Part shown: positions 1 to 8,700 of the stretch, one piece after another
How the letters are laid out: each line of letters opens with the position of its first letter
How positions within the stretch are numbered: the stretch's first letter is position 1
Source: Paenibacillus helianthi
GTDB lineage: Bacteria > Bacillota > Bacilli > Paenibacillales > Paenibacillaceae
Direction: 5' to 3'
NCBI RefSeq assembly: GCF_001909055.1
Contig: NZ_LVWI01000092.1
Span: 1 to 64,000, forward strand
Length of the DNA: 64,000 bases
Position numbers and translations under genes: made by a program
The notes under the pieces: model-generated
The model's input: the letters and a program-made list of their open reading frames with translations, nothing else
What the model was told of the DNA's origin: nothing
The model's database searches: none

Positions 1-292
1 ACGTCGATGAGTCTTGCAGGTCATTTCCCTTTGTGTGTTTTCCTGTAAGATATACGATTTCGTATAGGTTTCCCCGTTTTTACGGCGGGTCACCCAGCAT
101 CGCCGCCACCTCTGGTTCACTGCATTCCGGGCTGGACTTTGCCTGCAGGCCCTTCGGATTCTTCCTTACGGAAGACACCCTGCCCTTCCGGCAACCTTCG
201 GTTGCCGGAAGTCTGCTTCGGCTACGGCACTTTAAAGGGTAAAGTCACCGGGTGGATTTGAACCACCTAGATAGTGCGACTGTGAGGCGCAC
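1..292 (-). mobile_element. Group II intron, 5' part (domain I), cut by window edge
   Basis: Read on the minus strand, the segment begins at 292 with GTGCGCC, the group II intron 5' consensus (GUGYG). It then shows group II domain I landmarks: a GGGTGTC segment, a six-pair stem capped by a GUAA tetraloop near 160-175, the GAATCCGAAGG stretch that follows it, and a GGCAAA motif. A 12-bp perfect hairpin lies at about 185-211. It starts two bases after the T-run of the terminator at 295-318, the usual insertion habit of class IIC introns. The catalytic 3' part and any reverse transcriptase would lie left of base 1, so activity cannot be judged. I matched it from memory of bacterial group II sequences, not by alignment. 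Confidence 0.72.
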
Positions 293-294
293 GC

Positions 295-318
295 AAAAAG
301 GGAGCCCTCCGGCTCCCC
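295..318 (-). terminator. Rho-independent terminator of the rtcB-AAA operon
   Basis: On the minus strand a GGGGAGCC/GGCTCCC stem with a GGAG loop is followed by five T. It lies about 50 bp past the AAA ATPase stop and is the probable insertion target of the adjoining intron. Confidence 0.85.
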
Positions 319-367
319 TACGCTGCAATACAGCTTATCTGCAAATGCAATAATGAAAATTACTGTT

Positions 368-1654
368 CTAATAAAATCCGATAGTCGACGCAGCGTCCTT
401 CATCCATTCCCGCTTGCGGCCTTTATCTAGCTCGCCGCGCATCCCCCGGACAAGGGCCTCGACATCGGCCCGCCCGTTCTCGTGCCATTCCAGTGCGGCG
501 CTGACATACAGCTCACCGAGCTGGGTCAGGGAGAAATCCGCCGTCAGGCGCGCTGCGGTGGCCACACCCTCTTCACCGGCAAACGCCGTGAAGCCGCGCA
601 GCTTCAGATACTCCATCCGCAGCTCCTCGTCCGGCATTCGGATCTCATAGGCCCGGTCGAAGCGCCCGGCGCGGTTCATGAGTCCGGGATCTATTTTCTC
701 CGGATAGTTGGTGGTCCCGATTAGAAAAATCCCTTCCTTGGAGGTGGCCCCGTCCAGCGTATTCAGGAAAAAGGATCTGACCTCCTGCGGCATCGAATCG
801 ATATCCTCGATCACCAGCACCATAGGCGCCAGCCGGGCTGCGGCTTCGAACACCTCATTCACCGATTCACTGCTGGTGTATTCGGTAATCTGCCAATAGA
901 CGACCGGACCAGGCACGCTTCCTGCAATAGATTTGACCAGCGTGGTCTTCCCGTTCCCCGGATGTCCGTACAGCAGAATCCCTCTTTTGTAAGGAATGTC
1001 ATAGGTTACATAAAAGCTGCGGTCCGAATCGAAAAACTGGTCAAGCGAACGGAAAATTTCTTTTTTGATTCCAGCTTCCAGCACCACATCCTCACGCCCG
1101 ACAGAACGTGTAATCGGTTCATCCTCACGGAAGATTCCATTGCGTCTGTCGGTGTACACAGTCACCTTATTGATATTCTGTTCCCGCTGCCGCTTGCGCA
1201 CATTGCCGAGAAAAAACTGCAGCTGCCCGTCGGAGGCAGCAAACACATAGTCCTGGAAGTTGATGCCGTTCTCCTGAAATACAGGGACCCGTGCAAGGGC
1301 CACGCCCATATCCGGATAGGCCAACACGTTATTGCGAATCGACAAGTGGATGCTGTATTCCGGCTGCTCCTTGTCATCGTCATATACAAATGTCCGGTCC
1401 TCCAGGCGGTCAAAAATCCGCGCCACATGCTCCACGCCGGGATTGCCGCTCTGCACATCATTCTCCAGCAGCTTCCAGTATTCACTGTTGGGGTCGTCAC
1501 TGGCATATAGCTCATAACGGACACCATAACGGGTGTGCAGAGCCTCAAGAATACCGTCCACCAGACGTGCGTAGGCATCGTAGCCCTTGATCATACCAGC
1601 AGTATTTTCGTCGTATTTATAAATTACAGTATGCTTCGTGTTCTCCTTCTCCAT
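368..1654 (-). CDS. AAA family ATPase paired with RtcB
   Basis: A 428-residue protein with a C-terminal AAA core: Walker A GHPGNGKTT, Walker B VLVIEDID, and an RFD-type arginine motif (NRAGRFDR). The core resembles the FtsH/BCS1/spastin-like ATPase group. The N-terminal ~200 residues are acidic and match no domain I know. I place the start at the ATG at 1654 rather than at an upstream in-frame codon, because AAAGGGGACC lies at the right distance and the rtcB stop is only two bases upstream. The tight coupling implies joint expression with the RNA ligase and suggests an RNA or RNP remodelling partner. That role is inferred; the ATPase substrate is unknown. Confidence 0.85.
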   Translation of the reverse strand: MEKENTKHTVIYKYDENTAGMIKGYDAYARLVDGILEALHTRYGVRYELYASDDPNSEYWKLLENDVQSGNPGVEHVARIFDRLEDRTFVYDDDKEQPEYSIHLSIRNNVLAYPDMGVALARVPVFQENGINFQDYVFAASDGQLQFFLGNVRKRQREQNINKVTVYTDRRNGIFREDEPITRSVGREDVVLEAGIKKEIFRSLDQFFDSDRSFYVTYDIPYKRGILLYGHPGNGKTTLVKSIAGSVPGPVVYWQITEYTSSESVNEVFEAAARLAPMVLVIEDIDSMPQEVRSFFLNTLDGATSKEGIFLIGTTNYPEKIDPGLMNRAGRFDRAYEIRMPDEELRMEYLKLRGFTAFAGEEGVATAARLTADFSLTQLGELYVSAALEWHENGRADVEALVRGMRGELDKGRKREWMKDAASTIGFY

Positions 1655-1656
1655 GG

Positions 1657-3108
1657 TTACTTGGTCCCCTTTATCGCTGCGAGCGGCTTGCATTTGGCTA
1701 CGACTGCAGCCAGCCCGGCGCCCGTAACGCTCTCTATTATTTCATCTACATTCTTATAGGCTTGAGGCGATTCGTCAATGATAGATTCCAGGGAATGCTG
1801 ATTAACCACAATCTCATCCTCTTTGCCTACTCTCATCGACTTGGAAAAATCATGGACCGACACCAGCCGCTTCGTTGCAGACCGTGAACGGATGCGTCCG
1901 GCACCATGACAGATGGAATAATAATTCTCTTCCCCTCCCGGGAGACCGACCATGATATACGAGGCCGTACCCATGGAGCCCGGAATCAGCGCCGGATGGC
2001 CGGTAGCCGCATACGGCCGTGGGTTATCCGGGTGTCCGGCCGGCAGCGCGCGGGTTGCCCCTTTGCGGTGGACGAATTTGGACCCCGAAGCAGTCTGTTC
2101 CTGCCAGGCATAGTTGTGCATCAGGTCGTAAAGAGTCCGCAGCTCACATTTGGGTCCGAACACTTCGCGGAACCCCTCGCGGACCGCGTAGCCGATCAGA
2201 TGGCGGTTCACCACTGCATAGTTTAGCGCAGAGTACATCAGATTGACGTAGCGCTGGGCCTGAGGATGTGCCAGCGGTGCATAGATCAGGCGCGGATCGG
2301 CGCTGCCGAGACCCAGTTGGCCCATCACTTTGACGAAGGCCGGTGTGCAGAACTGGTTGACGATCCCTCCCCAGGCCCGGGAGCCCGAGTGGATCATTAC
2401 GACGATCTGCCCGTCATGCAACCCCCAAGCTTCAGCCAATTCACGCTGCTCCTCCGCAACTTCAATCGACTGGATCTCCACAAAGTGGTTGCCCCCGCCC
2501 AGGGTTCCGAGCTGGCGGTGTCCCCGGTGCCAGGCCATGTCGGGTAGCTCATTCAGAATCTCCTCGTCAAACGTGAGCTTGCTGATCTCAACATGCGACA
2601 AAGCGCTCGACTTTTTCGGGGTATAGCTGTCCGGCACATATTTGTTTGGCAGCCCATGCAGCCCTTTGCGGACAATGTTCTCCAGCCGGATATCACTGTA
2701 AGTCCCCCTCTGCTGCTGCTCCATCGGTAAATATTTCTCAATGGCGCGCACCAGCTTCCGGCGTAGCTTCACTTCACGGAGATCATCCTTATGCAATGTC
2801 GTCAGATGCACGCGCATGCCGCAGCCGATATCACTGCCCACAATGGAGGGAGACACATACCCTTCAGCGGCATCCCATACTGCCGTAGTGCCAATGCAGG
2901 TTCCGACGCCTACATGCACATCCGGGGTGTAGCTCATATATTCGATATTGGGAATTTGCAGATTGTTGTTCGCCATCTCAAGCACTTTGTAATCCAGTGT
3001 GGCAAACAGCTGCTCACTGGCATATACCTTCAGGTCGCCGCCCGGCAGGGCAAGCTCATGTTTATAACGGGGCGTATCATTGCCCGCAAGTTGCATGTTC
3101 ATATTCAT
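1657..3108 (-). CDS. rtcB: RNA-splicing ligase RtcB family
   Basis: A 483-residue RtcB-family ligase. In this family the enzyme joins RNA 3'-phosphate or 2',3'-cyclic phosphate ends to 5'-OH ends with GTP and Mn2+, via a guanylylated histidine. Visible family motifs are GSDIGCGMR (metal-binding Asp and Cys), GGGNHFVEI (metal and GTP site), MIHSGSR, and a C-terminal ICHGAGR segment expected to carry the active-site His. The length is typical. No archease gene lies nearby. The start follows GAAGGGA; the MNMNM N-terminus offers two alternative Met starts. A terminator-like hairpin sits about 65 bp upstream, so expression may depend on read-through from the leader at 3174-3443. Confidence 0.95.
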   Translation of the reverse strand: MNMNMQLAGNDTPRYKHELALPGGDLKVYASEQLFATLDYKVLEMANNNLQIPNIEYMSYTPDVHVGVGTCIGTTAVWDAAEGYVSPSIVGSDIGCGMRVHLTTLHKDDLREVKLRRKLVRAIEKYLPMEQQQRGTYSDIRLENIVRKGLHGLPNKYVPDSYTPKKSSALSHVEISKLTFDEEILNELPDMAWHRGHRQLGTLGGGNHFVEIQSIEVAEEQRELAEAWGLHDGQIVVMIHSGSRAWGGIVNQFCTPAFVKVMGQLGLGSADPRLIYAPLAHPQAQRYVNLMYSALNYAVVNRHLIGYAVREGFREVFGPKCELRTLYDLMHNYAWQEQTASGSKFVHRKGATRALPAGHPDNPRPYAATGHPALIPGSMGTASYIMVGLPGGEENYYSICHGAGRIRSRSATKRLVSVHDFSKSMRVGKEDEIVVNQHSLESIIDESPQAYKNVDEIIESVTGAGLAAVVAKCKPLAAIKGTK

Positions 3109-3173
3109 AATTGTTGTTCAATTCCCTTCAAAGTGTAAGCTATTAATGTGTGGAGCAAATAAAATGGGTACGC

Positions 3174-3212
3174 AAAAAGAGCCGCAGATCATCATTCTGA
3201 TCCACGGCTCTT
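3174..3212 (-). terminator. Terminator/attenuator hairpin upstream of rtcB
   Basis: On the minus strand AGAGCCG...CGGCTCT, with inner GATCA/TGATC pairing, is followed by five T. It lies between the leader ORF at 3346-3387 and rtcB. It may simply end a short transcript, or act as an attenuator for rtcB; the sequence does not decide. Confidence 0.7.
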
Positions 3213-3345
3213 CGCAGAGTTTCCGTATATAGCACCCTGCCAAAGGTTCATTACAGTATGCCAGTCGTACCTGTCCTGTGTAAATTCAGCAGAACAGGCC
3301 GGTGCACATCATGTTTCCCGGACGGGGCCGATGAGATCAGATCTT

Positions 3346-3387
3346 CTATATGCGGTTATAAGCTGTGTATTTCCAATCATGACTCAT
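3346..3387 (-). CDS. 13-codon leader ORF
   Basis: An ATG at 3387 reads MSHDWKYTAYNRI and stops at 3346. It has one of the best ribosome binding sites in the window (AAAGGGAGGTCG, then ATG) and lies about 30 bp downstream of a good -10 box. Its product matches nothing I know. Its position before a terminator hairpin and rtcB fits a leader peptide or a short stand-alone transcript. The codons show no obvious amino-acid bias beyond one Trp and two Tyr. Confidence 0.5.
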   Translation of the reverse strand: MSHDWKYTAYNRI

Positions 3388-3413
3388 CGACCTCCCTTTA
3401 ATTTGATAAACCC

Positions 3414-3443
3414 AATATAAACGCACGTTCCGGTTCATGTCAA
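3414..3443 (-). promoter_or_regulatory. Sigma-A-type promoter for leader and rtcB
   Basis: TTGACA (3443-3438) and TATATT (3419-3414) are separated by 18 bp on the minus strand. It reads into the leader ORF, the hairpin and rtcB. It overlaps the region just past the yqkE stop. Confidence 0.65.
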
Positions 3444-3463
3444 TCCTTTTACTGGAAAAATGT

Positions 3464-3724
3464 TTATTTAAATTTGTGCCAATCCTGGCTGCTGTTCTCC
3501 AGCAAATGGGCAAAATCATTCTCCAGACGCTTCTGCTCCGCCTTGCGCTGGTCCTCCACCGCCTTACGGGCAGCTTCTTTTTTGTCGTTCTCTTCGGCCT
3601 TAAGGGCATCACCCTGCGCCTTCAGCTTCTCCAGCACATCGCTGCTCAGCAGATCCTTCAGAGTTGCCGGAGCCTCCGGAGCTGCGGGGCGCGGTGTATG
3701 GGCTGGTTTTTTCTTTTTTGCCAC
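3464..3724 (-). CDS. YqkE family small protein (DUF3886-like)
   Basis: An 86-residue, highly charged protein: a basic Lys/Pro start, a TLKDLLSSDVLEKLK segment, then a long Lys/Glu/Arg-rich helix probably forming a coiled coil. This pattern matches Bacillus YqkE, whose function is unknown. I choose the GTG at 3724 because GAAAGGATG lies 6 bases upstream; the ATG at 3733 would abut that ribosome binding site. It is divergent from the HxlR gene. Confidence 0.75.
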   Translation of the reverse strand: MAKKKKPAHTPRPAAPEAPATLKDLLSSDVLEKLKAQGDALKAEENDKKEAARKAVEDQRKAEQKRLENDFAHLLENSSQDWHKFK

Positions 3725-3816
3725 TTCAATCATCCTTTCGGGGAAACGCTTTATACTTCAAATTTGTTTTAGTTAAAGGTCTTTTCGTTTATAATGTTAA
3801 TTAAGAGGTGACCCTT

Positions 3817-4161
3817 ATGAAATCTACAGACTTGTGTCCACGGTTACAAAAAAGTATGGATATCATCGGCAGACGTTGGACGGGCTTAATCATCTACCAG
3901 CTTCTACAGGGACCCCAGCGGTTTAGTGTTATCGAAGCCTCTCTGCCGGTCAGCGGCCGGCTGCTCTCAGAGCGGCTCAAGGAACTTGAACAAGAAGGCA
4001 TTGTCCTCCGTGAGGTGTTTCCTGAGACACCTGTTCGAATCCAGTACTCTTTGACAGACAAAGGCCGGGCACTGGAATCGGTTATTCGGGATCTTCAGCA
4101 ATGGTCAGATTCATGGATTACCGCCGAAGAGTGCCAGTCTGAATCTGTCCGTCCGCATTAA
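3817..4161 (+). CDS. HxlR family transcriptional regulator
   Basis: A 114-residue winged-helix protein. It has the HxlR family N-terminal Cys (residue 7, in TDLCPRLQ), a GRRWTGLIIYQLL helix, a recognition region around SGRLLSERLKELE, and a wing with YSLTDKGRAL. Relatives such as YodB and HypR sense electrophiles or oxidation through this Cys, so a redox role is possible but inferred. The ATG at 3817 is preferred over the GTG at 3808, which overlaps the AAGAGGTG ribosome binding site. A TATAAT box lies at 3790-3795. Targets are not evident. Confidence 0.9.
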   Translation: MKSTDLCPRLQKSMDIIGRRWTGLIIYQLLQGPQRFSVIEASLPVSGRLLSERLKELEQEGIVLREVFPETPVRIQYSLTDKGRALESVIRDLQQWSDSWITAEECQSESVRPH

Positions 4162-4200
4162 GCCAGAATACGGGAACGATACCGGAGAAGCTGCCATTCC

Positions 4201-4704
4201 TCACAGTTTGCGGCCGATAATCACCAGGTCACGCAGAATGCCGTCCATCTCAGCAACACCGGGCAGCAGGCCCCACTGTTCAAAACCGAATTTCCGCAGC
4301 AGCGACAGGCTTGGCTCATTATGGCCAAACACAAAGCCGACCAGATTCTGCAGGCCAAGACGCGGGCACTCCTCCAGAGCCTTGGCCAGCAGCAGGCTAC
4401 CTGCCCCTGTGCCGCGGAATTTTTCATTTACATAGACACTGATTTCCGCAGTACCGTTATAGGCCGGACGGCCGTAAAAAGACTGGAAACTAAACCAGGC
4501 GGCGATTTCACTGTCTTTTTTGAGCACCCAGAGCGGCCTGTGATGACTGTTATGCTCCTGGAACCACTTCTCTCTGTCCTGAATGCTCACCGGTTCCAGA
4601 TCAGCAGTCACCATCCTTCCCGCAACAGTTGAGTTATAAATATCTACTATAGCCGCTAAATCCCCAGCCACTGCATCTTCAATCCTGTAATTCTGCGCTG
4701 CCAT
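4201..4704 (-). CDS. GNAT acetyltransferase, phosphinothricin-acetyltransferase-like
   Basis: A 167-residue GNAT-fold enzyme that would acetylate an amine using acetyl-CoA. It contains EISVYVNEKFRGTGAGSLL, whose RGTGAG segment is the acetyl-CoA pyrophosphate loop, and the late motif HNEPSLSLLRKFGFEQWG. The whole sequence follows the Pat/Bar/YwnH pattern (YNSTV near the N-terminus, SFYGRPAY in the middle). The true substrate is unknown; family members act on phosphinothricin, methionine sulfoximine or other amines. AGGAGG precedes the ATG. The SDR gene starts 30 bp from its 5' end but points the same way, so the two may share a transcript. Confidence 0.85.
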   Translation of the reverse strand: MAAQNYRIEDAVAGDLAAIVDIYNSTVAGRMVTADLEPVSIQDREKWFQEHNSHHRPLWVLKKDSEIAAWFSFQSFYGRPAYNGTAEISVYVNEKFRGTGAGSLLLAKALEECPRLGLQNLVGFVFGHNEPSLSLLRKFGFEQWGLLPGVAEMDGILRDLVIIGRKL

Positions 4705-4734
4705 TGATCCATTCCTCCTGCAAATATATGAATT

Positions 4735-5577
4735 TCAAACGTGCCCGGTCTGATCCAGACTCCACTGCCACAATTGTGCTGCGGCTGCAGCATCCCGCGC
4801 TCTGGGGGACAGCTCCTGAACCTTACGGCGGTAATAATACTCTCCGCTTACTTCCCCCAGCTCCGGCGCTGTTGCCAGCCAAATGGCTGTATCTGCTCCC
4901 TGCTCCGGCGTCAAAAAGAAATGAGACAGCAGCTTCAGGACCGAGCGTCCAAAGCCAGTCTCCCGGTTCACCCCGATGCTTGTTCCAACCGCACCTGGAT
5001 GCACGGCGTTCACCGTGACCCTTGTCCCCTGCAGCCGTGAAGCCAGCTCCCGGGTGAACAAAATATTGGCCAGCTTGGAACGGGCGTAAGCCTTCGCCGG
5101 ATTATAGCCGCGCGAGAGAGTATGATCATCCAGATGAAGTTTGCCGATTTTATAGGCTCCTGAGGCAACCACTACAATCCGGCCCTGCTCTGCCGCAGCC
5201 AGCGGCTCCAGCAACAGATTGGTCAGCAAAAAGTGGCCCAGATGGTTCACACCAAAATCCATTTCATACCCGTCTGCCGTGAGCTGTCTCTTGACTGTAA
5301 CCACTCCTGCGTTATTAATCAGCACATCAAGCACGGGATAGCCGGCCTTGAATTCCTCCGTAAACGCGCTGATGCTCTTGAACGAGGCCAGATCGCACAG
5401 CATCAGCCTGATATGATCGGACCCGCTTTGCCGCTTCACTTCTGCCAGCGCTTCTTCTCCCCGCTGGCGGCTGCGGCAGGCCATAATGACCGCCGCTCCC
5501 CGCCGGGCCATTTCAATGCTTGTCGCCAGTCCCATACCGGAGTTGCCTCCGGTGACCAGCACCGTCTTCCCTAGCAT
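4735..5577 (-). CDS. Short-chain dehydrogenase/reductase, retinol-dehydrogenase-like
   Basis: A 280-residue classical SDR with a Rossmann nucleotide-binding motif TGGNSGMG near residue 11, NNAG near residue 88, and a YARSK catalytic Tyr/Lys pair. The order resembles the retinol dehydrogenase/WWOX-like group, which usually uses NADP(H). The substrate is unknown. The ATG at 5577 lies 8 bases from GAGGGG; a TTG two codons upstream is the alternative start. Confidence 0.85.
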   Translation of the reverse strand: MLGKTVLVTGGNSGMGLATSIEMARRGAAVIMACRSRQRGEEALAEVKRQSGSDHIRLMLCDLASFKSISAFTEEFKAGYPVLDVLINNAGVVTVKRQLTADGYEMDFGVNHLGHFLLTNLLLEPLAAAEQGRIVVVASGAYKIGKLHLDDHTLSRGYNPAKAYARSKLANILFTRELASRLQGTRVTVNAVHPGAVGTSIGVNRETGFGRSVLKLLSHFFLTPEQGADTAIWLATAPELGEVSGEYYYRRKVQELSPRARDAAAAAQLWQWSLDQTGHV

Positions 5578-5722
5578 GGGCAAGTCCCCTCTCCTCCAGG
5601 TGGATACGGCTCCGCCGTTCTTTTTTGGACGGCATCCGCTTCGGCCTGGCCCTTACAAAGCACATGATTTAAGATTATGTTACATCATATCAGGGGATGA
5701 AGAAAAGCTCTAATACACAAAT

Positions 5723-5768
5723 AGGCTGGCCCGCCCGTAGAATGTTATCTACGTACAGGCCAGCCTTT
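5723..5768. terminator. Bidirectional terminator hairpin
   Basis: An AGGCTGGCC/GGCCAGCCT stem contains an inner CGTAGA/TCTACG helix. It lies between the stop of the large SLH gene and the start of the SDR gene, and most probably ends the SLH transcript. Confidence 0.75.
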
Positions 5769-5791
5769 AGTTGGTTGTAGGACAGTTTACT

Positions 5792-8700
5792 CTACTTCAG
5801 TTGATAAAGTCTGTAGATCAGTGCTGCTGCTTCTGCTTTAGTTGCCGTTTGTGCTGGACGGAAGGTACCGTCTTCAAAGCCCCCAAAGAGCTTGCTGCTC
5901 TTGGTCAGAGCTACACCTGCAGCTGCCCACTTGGCAATTTTACCGTTATCGGTAAAGGCTGCATTTACATTCCCTGGATCGGAAACGTTCTTAGCCCCGT
6001 TATAGAGAGTAAGAGCACGTGCCAGCATTGTGGCCATTTCCTGACGGGAAATGGTCGCCTTAGGGTCAAAAACCGAAGCAGATTTGCCTGTAATGATTCC
6101 TGCTGCATAAGCAGCGGCGATTTCATTATAACCGGCGCTTCCGGCAGCGAGATCTTTGAATGGCAGAGTCAGCCCTGTGCCATCCAGACCATAGGCTTTG
6201 GAAATCCAGGCAGCAAACTGTGCGCGGTTTACCTTATCCGAAGGATTAAACTTGGCCGTCTGTTCCACAATTCCCTTAGTTAACAGGTAATTGATTTCTT
6301 TCACAGCCCAATGATTTTCAGCTACATCCGTAAATGCACCTTTTCCGAGCATTACGGTATAACGGCTGAAGTGGCCTCTTAGCGCAGTCACGGTTTGTGT
6401 AACCGGATCAAACTTACCGCCAACCGCTTCCCAGGTCAGGCTGGTCTCATTCAGCACATACACTGTGAGTTTTTCAAGGCTGGCTGCCGAGTATTTGGAT
6501 GTGTCAATTGCAGATACGTCGAAGGACACGTTGATCGGCTTCTCGAAGCTTTTGACTGCCTTATCTCCTACCTTTGCGCTGAATTCCATCACAGGCAGGG
6601 TAGCCAGCGGTTCTGCCTGGCTTGGCTTGCCGATTACAGCATTCTCCACAACTTCAGCTGCAAGGGTAATCTTCTCCCCGGCTTTCACTGTACCAAATGT
6701 ATCCGGCTCAATGGTAAATGCCGTTTTTCCCATCTGGAGCTTGAGTCCATCAATACCATTGTTCTGTATCATCGTCAGAATCTCCGATGGGAGCGAAGTG
6801 TTCAGCTTATTCACACCTTCACCAACCGGAGGGATCTCTACGGTCAAGGAAACTTTGAGTTCACTGGCCAGACCCGCACCGAGCTTGGCGTTCAGGTCCT
6901 CTGATACAGCAGCCAGAGCTTTTTTGGAGGCTTCAATCTGCTTGCTGACCAATCCTTCTGTCAATTGAGAGGAGACAGAGTTTCCCTCCACCGTTACGTT
7001 TTCCTTGGCGATCGTTACTTCACCAGCTTTGTTCAGGGCCGCTTGGCTGGAAGACACTATGCCATTCTTGATTTGCAGGATATCGGCCGCAGCGACCCCC
7101 TGTGCGTTATTCAAGACTGCTGCTGCATTCTGAATCAGCGACTGTGCAAAAGCAACTGCCTTCTCACCGGTTTCCAGATGATTCAGCACATAAGGAGCGC
7201 TGCTTACCAGATCATTGACTGAGCTGACAATCTTCAGCTTCTCTGCCGGATCTTGAATCGTTGCGAGTAATTGGGCAGCGCTGTCCAAGGCTTGGGACAA
7301 GCTCTTGCTGTTCTGCTCAGCCCCTTGAGCCGTTGTCACGGATTTGAGCGAATTAGCAATACTGCTTAGTGCGCTTTGAGCTGCGGCTGCCCGCTCTGCC
7401 GGTGTCCCTGTCACATTTTTGATCAGTTCCTGAAGCTTGGTGTTCTGTTCATTTACGCTTACATTCGGCGCTTGGGTTGGTACAGGAGTTGTTACTGTGC
7501 CACCACCTGTACCGCCACCTGTACCACTACCAGTGCCGCTGCCAGGATTAGTTCCGTTTCCTGGTGTGCTGCCACCGTTCTCTAAATCTTCACCTGGAGG
7601 AGTGGTTCCCGGATCAACTATTGTGCCCGCTTTCGTTTCCAGTACGATTTTCTTGTTAAGGGTGTAAGTTTTTCCGTCAATAGTAACATTCGCTTTCACT
7701 ACATAGCTTCCGTCTTTCAACACTACGGAAGCATTCAATGGATAGCTTAACGAACTTCCTTCATACAGCTTGTTCCCCGCTTCATCCTCAATGGTGTAAG
7801 AAGATGCTTCCGGATTAATCGTGGTGTGACCGCTGGATGAACCATAGCTTGTAACCAGAATTCTTGGTTTGGACAGTTGGCTTATTGCGTTACCTGCTGT
7901 ATCAACCAATCCGATATTCAGCGAGTTATAGGCACTGCTGCGAACCAATTTCCCATTCTTCAGACCCACTATATCCAGTCCGGCAATAGCGCCGGGACTC
8001 AGCTCGTTGAAGGTTCCCGCTTTGAGTGTATCTCCTGAAAGGTGGATATTATATTGATACTCCAGACTACCGATCATCTGGTCCAGATTCACAATCACTT
8101 CGCCGGGTGTCAGTTGAACCTGTGTAGCGTCATAAGCATAACCCCTAAGCTTCGATTGATCTGCTGTGATGTAATCCACCGTGTAGATGCTTCCTGATTC
8201 CGGTGCAACGACCGTAGCCAGATCACTGGCAGAATCCGTATACAGCCATGTGTTATCCCCTTTGGTGACTACTACATTATCACGATAAATGAAAGTGTCT
8301 CTGCTGGTATGAGCTAATACACTGTAAGTTCCCTCTGTAGCATAGAAGTAGTTCTGATCACTGCTGTTGCTGTCGATTACATAAGGAACATAATCCACTC
8401 CTGACAATCCTTTACGGATAAGAGATAATTCCTCCATGTACTCTGTAAGCTTGACTTTACTTACCTCTTGAAGAGGATCTCTGGCATCCAGCACCAGTGA
8501 ATATTCCTTGCCTGGATTGGTTTGCACAGAACCGTACATATAATACCCGTATTTGGACTCTACTCCCATATTGCTGCGGTTGTAGCGCATAAAGTCTACA
8601 CCGACTACCGAAGGTGCCTCTACAATAAGAAAAGCCTGCTGGTCATCAATGTTGATATACTCAGTCTGTTGAATATATGTGCCGTCGCTTTTCTTGATTC

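Noticed and set aside
243..275. tRNA-like hairpins (T-arm GGTGG-TTCAAAT-CCACC with an anticodon-like arm), next to RtcB
   Set aside because: No matching acceptor strand exists, and the segment fits group II intron domain I starting with GTGCGCC. The resemblance to a tRNA is taken as chance.
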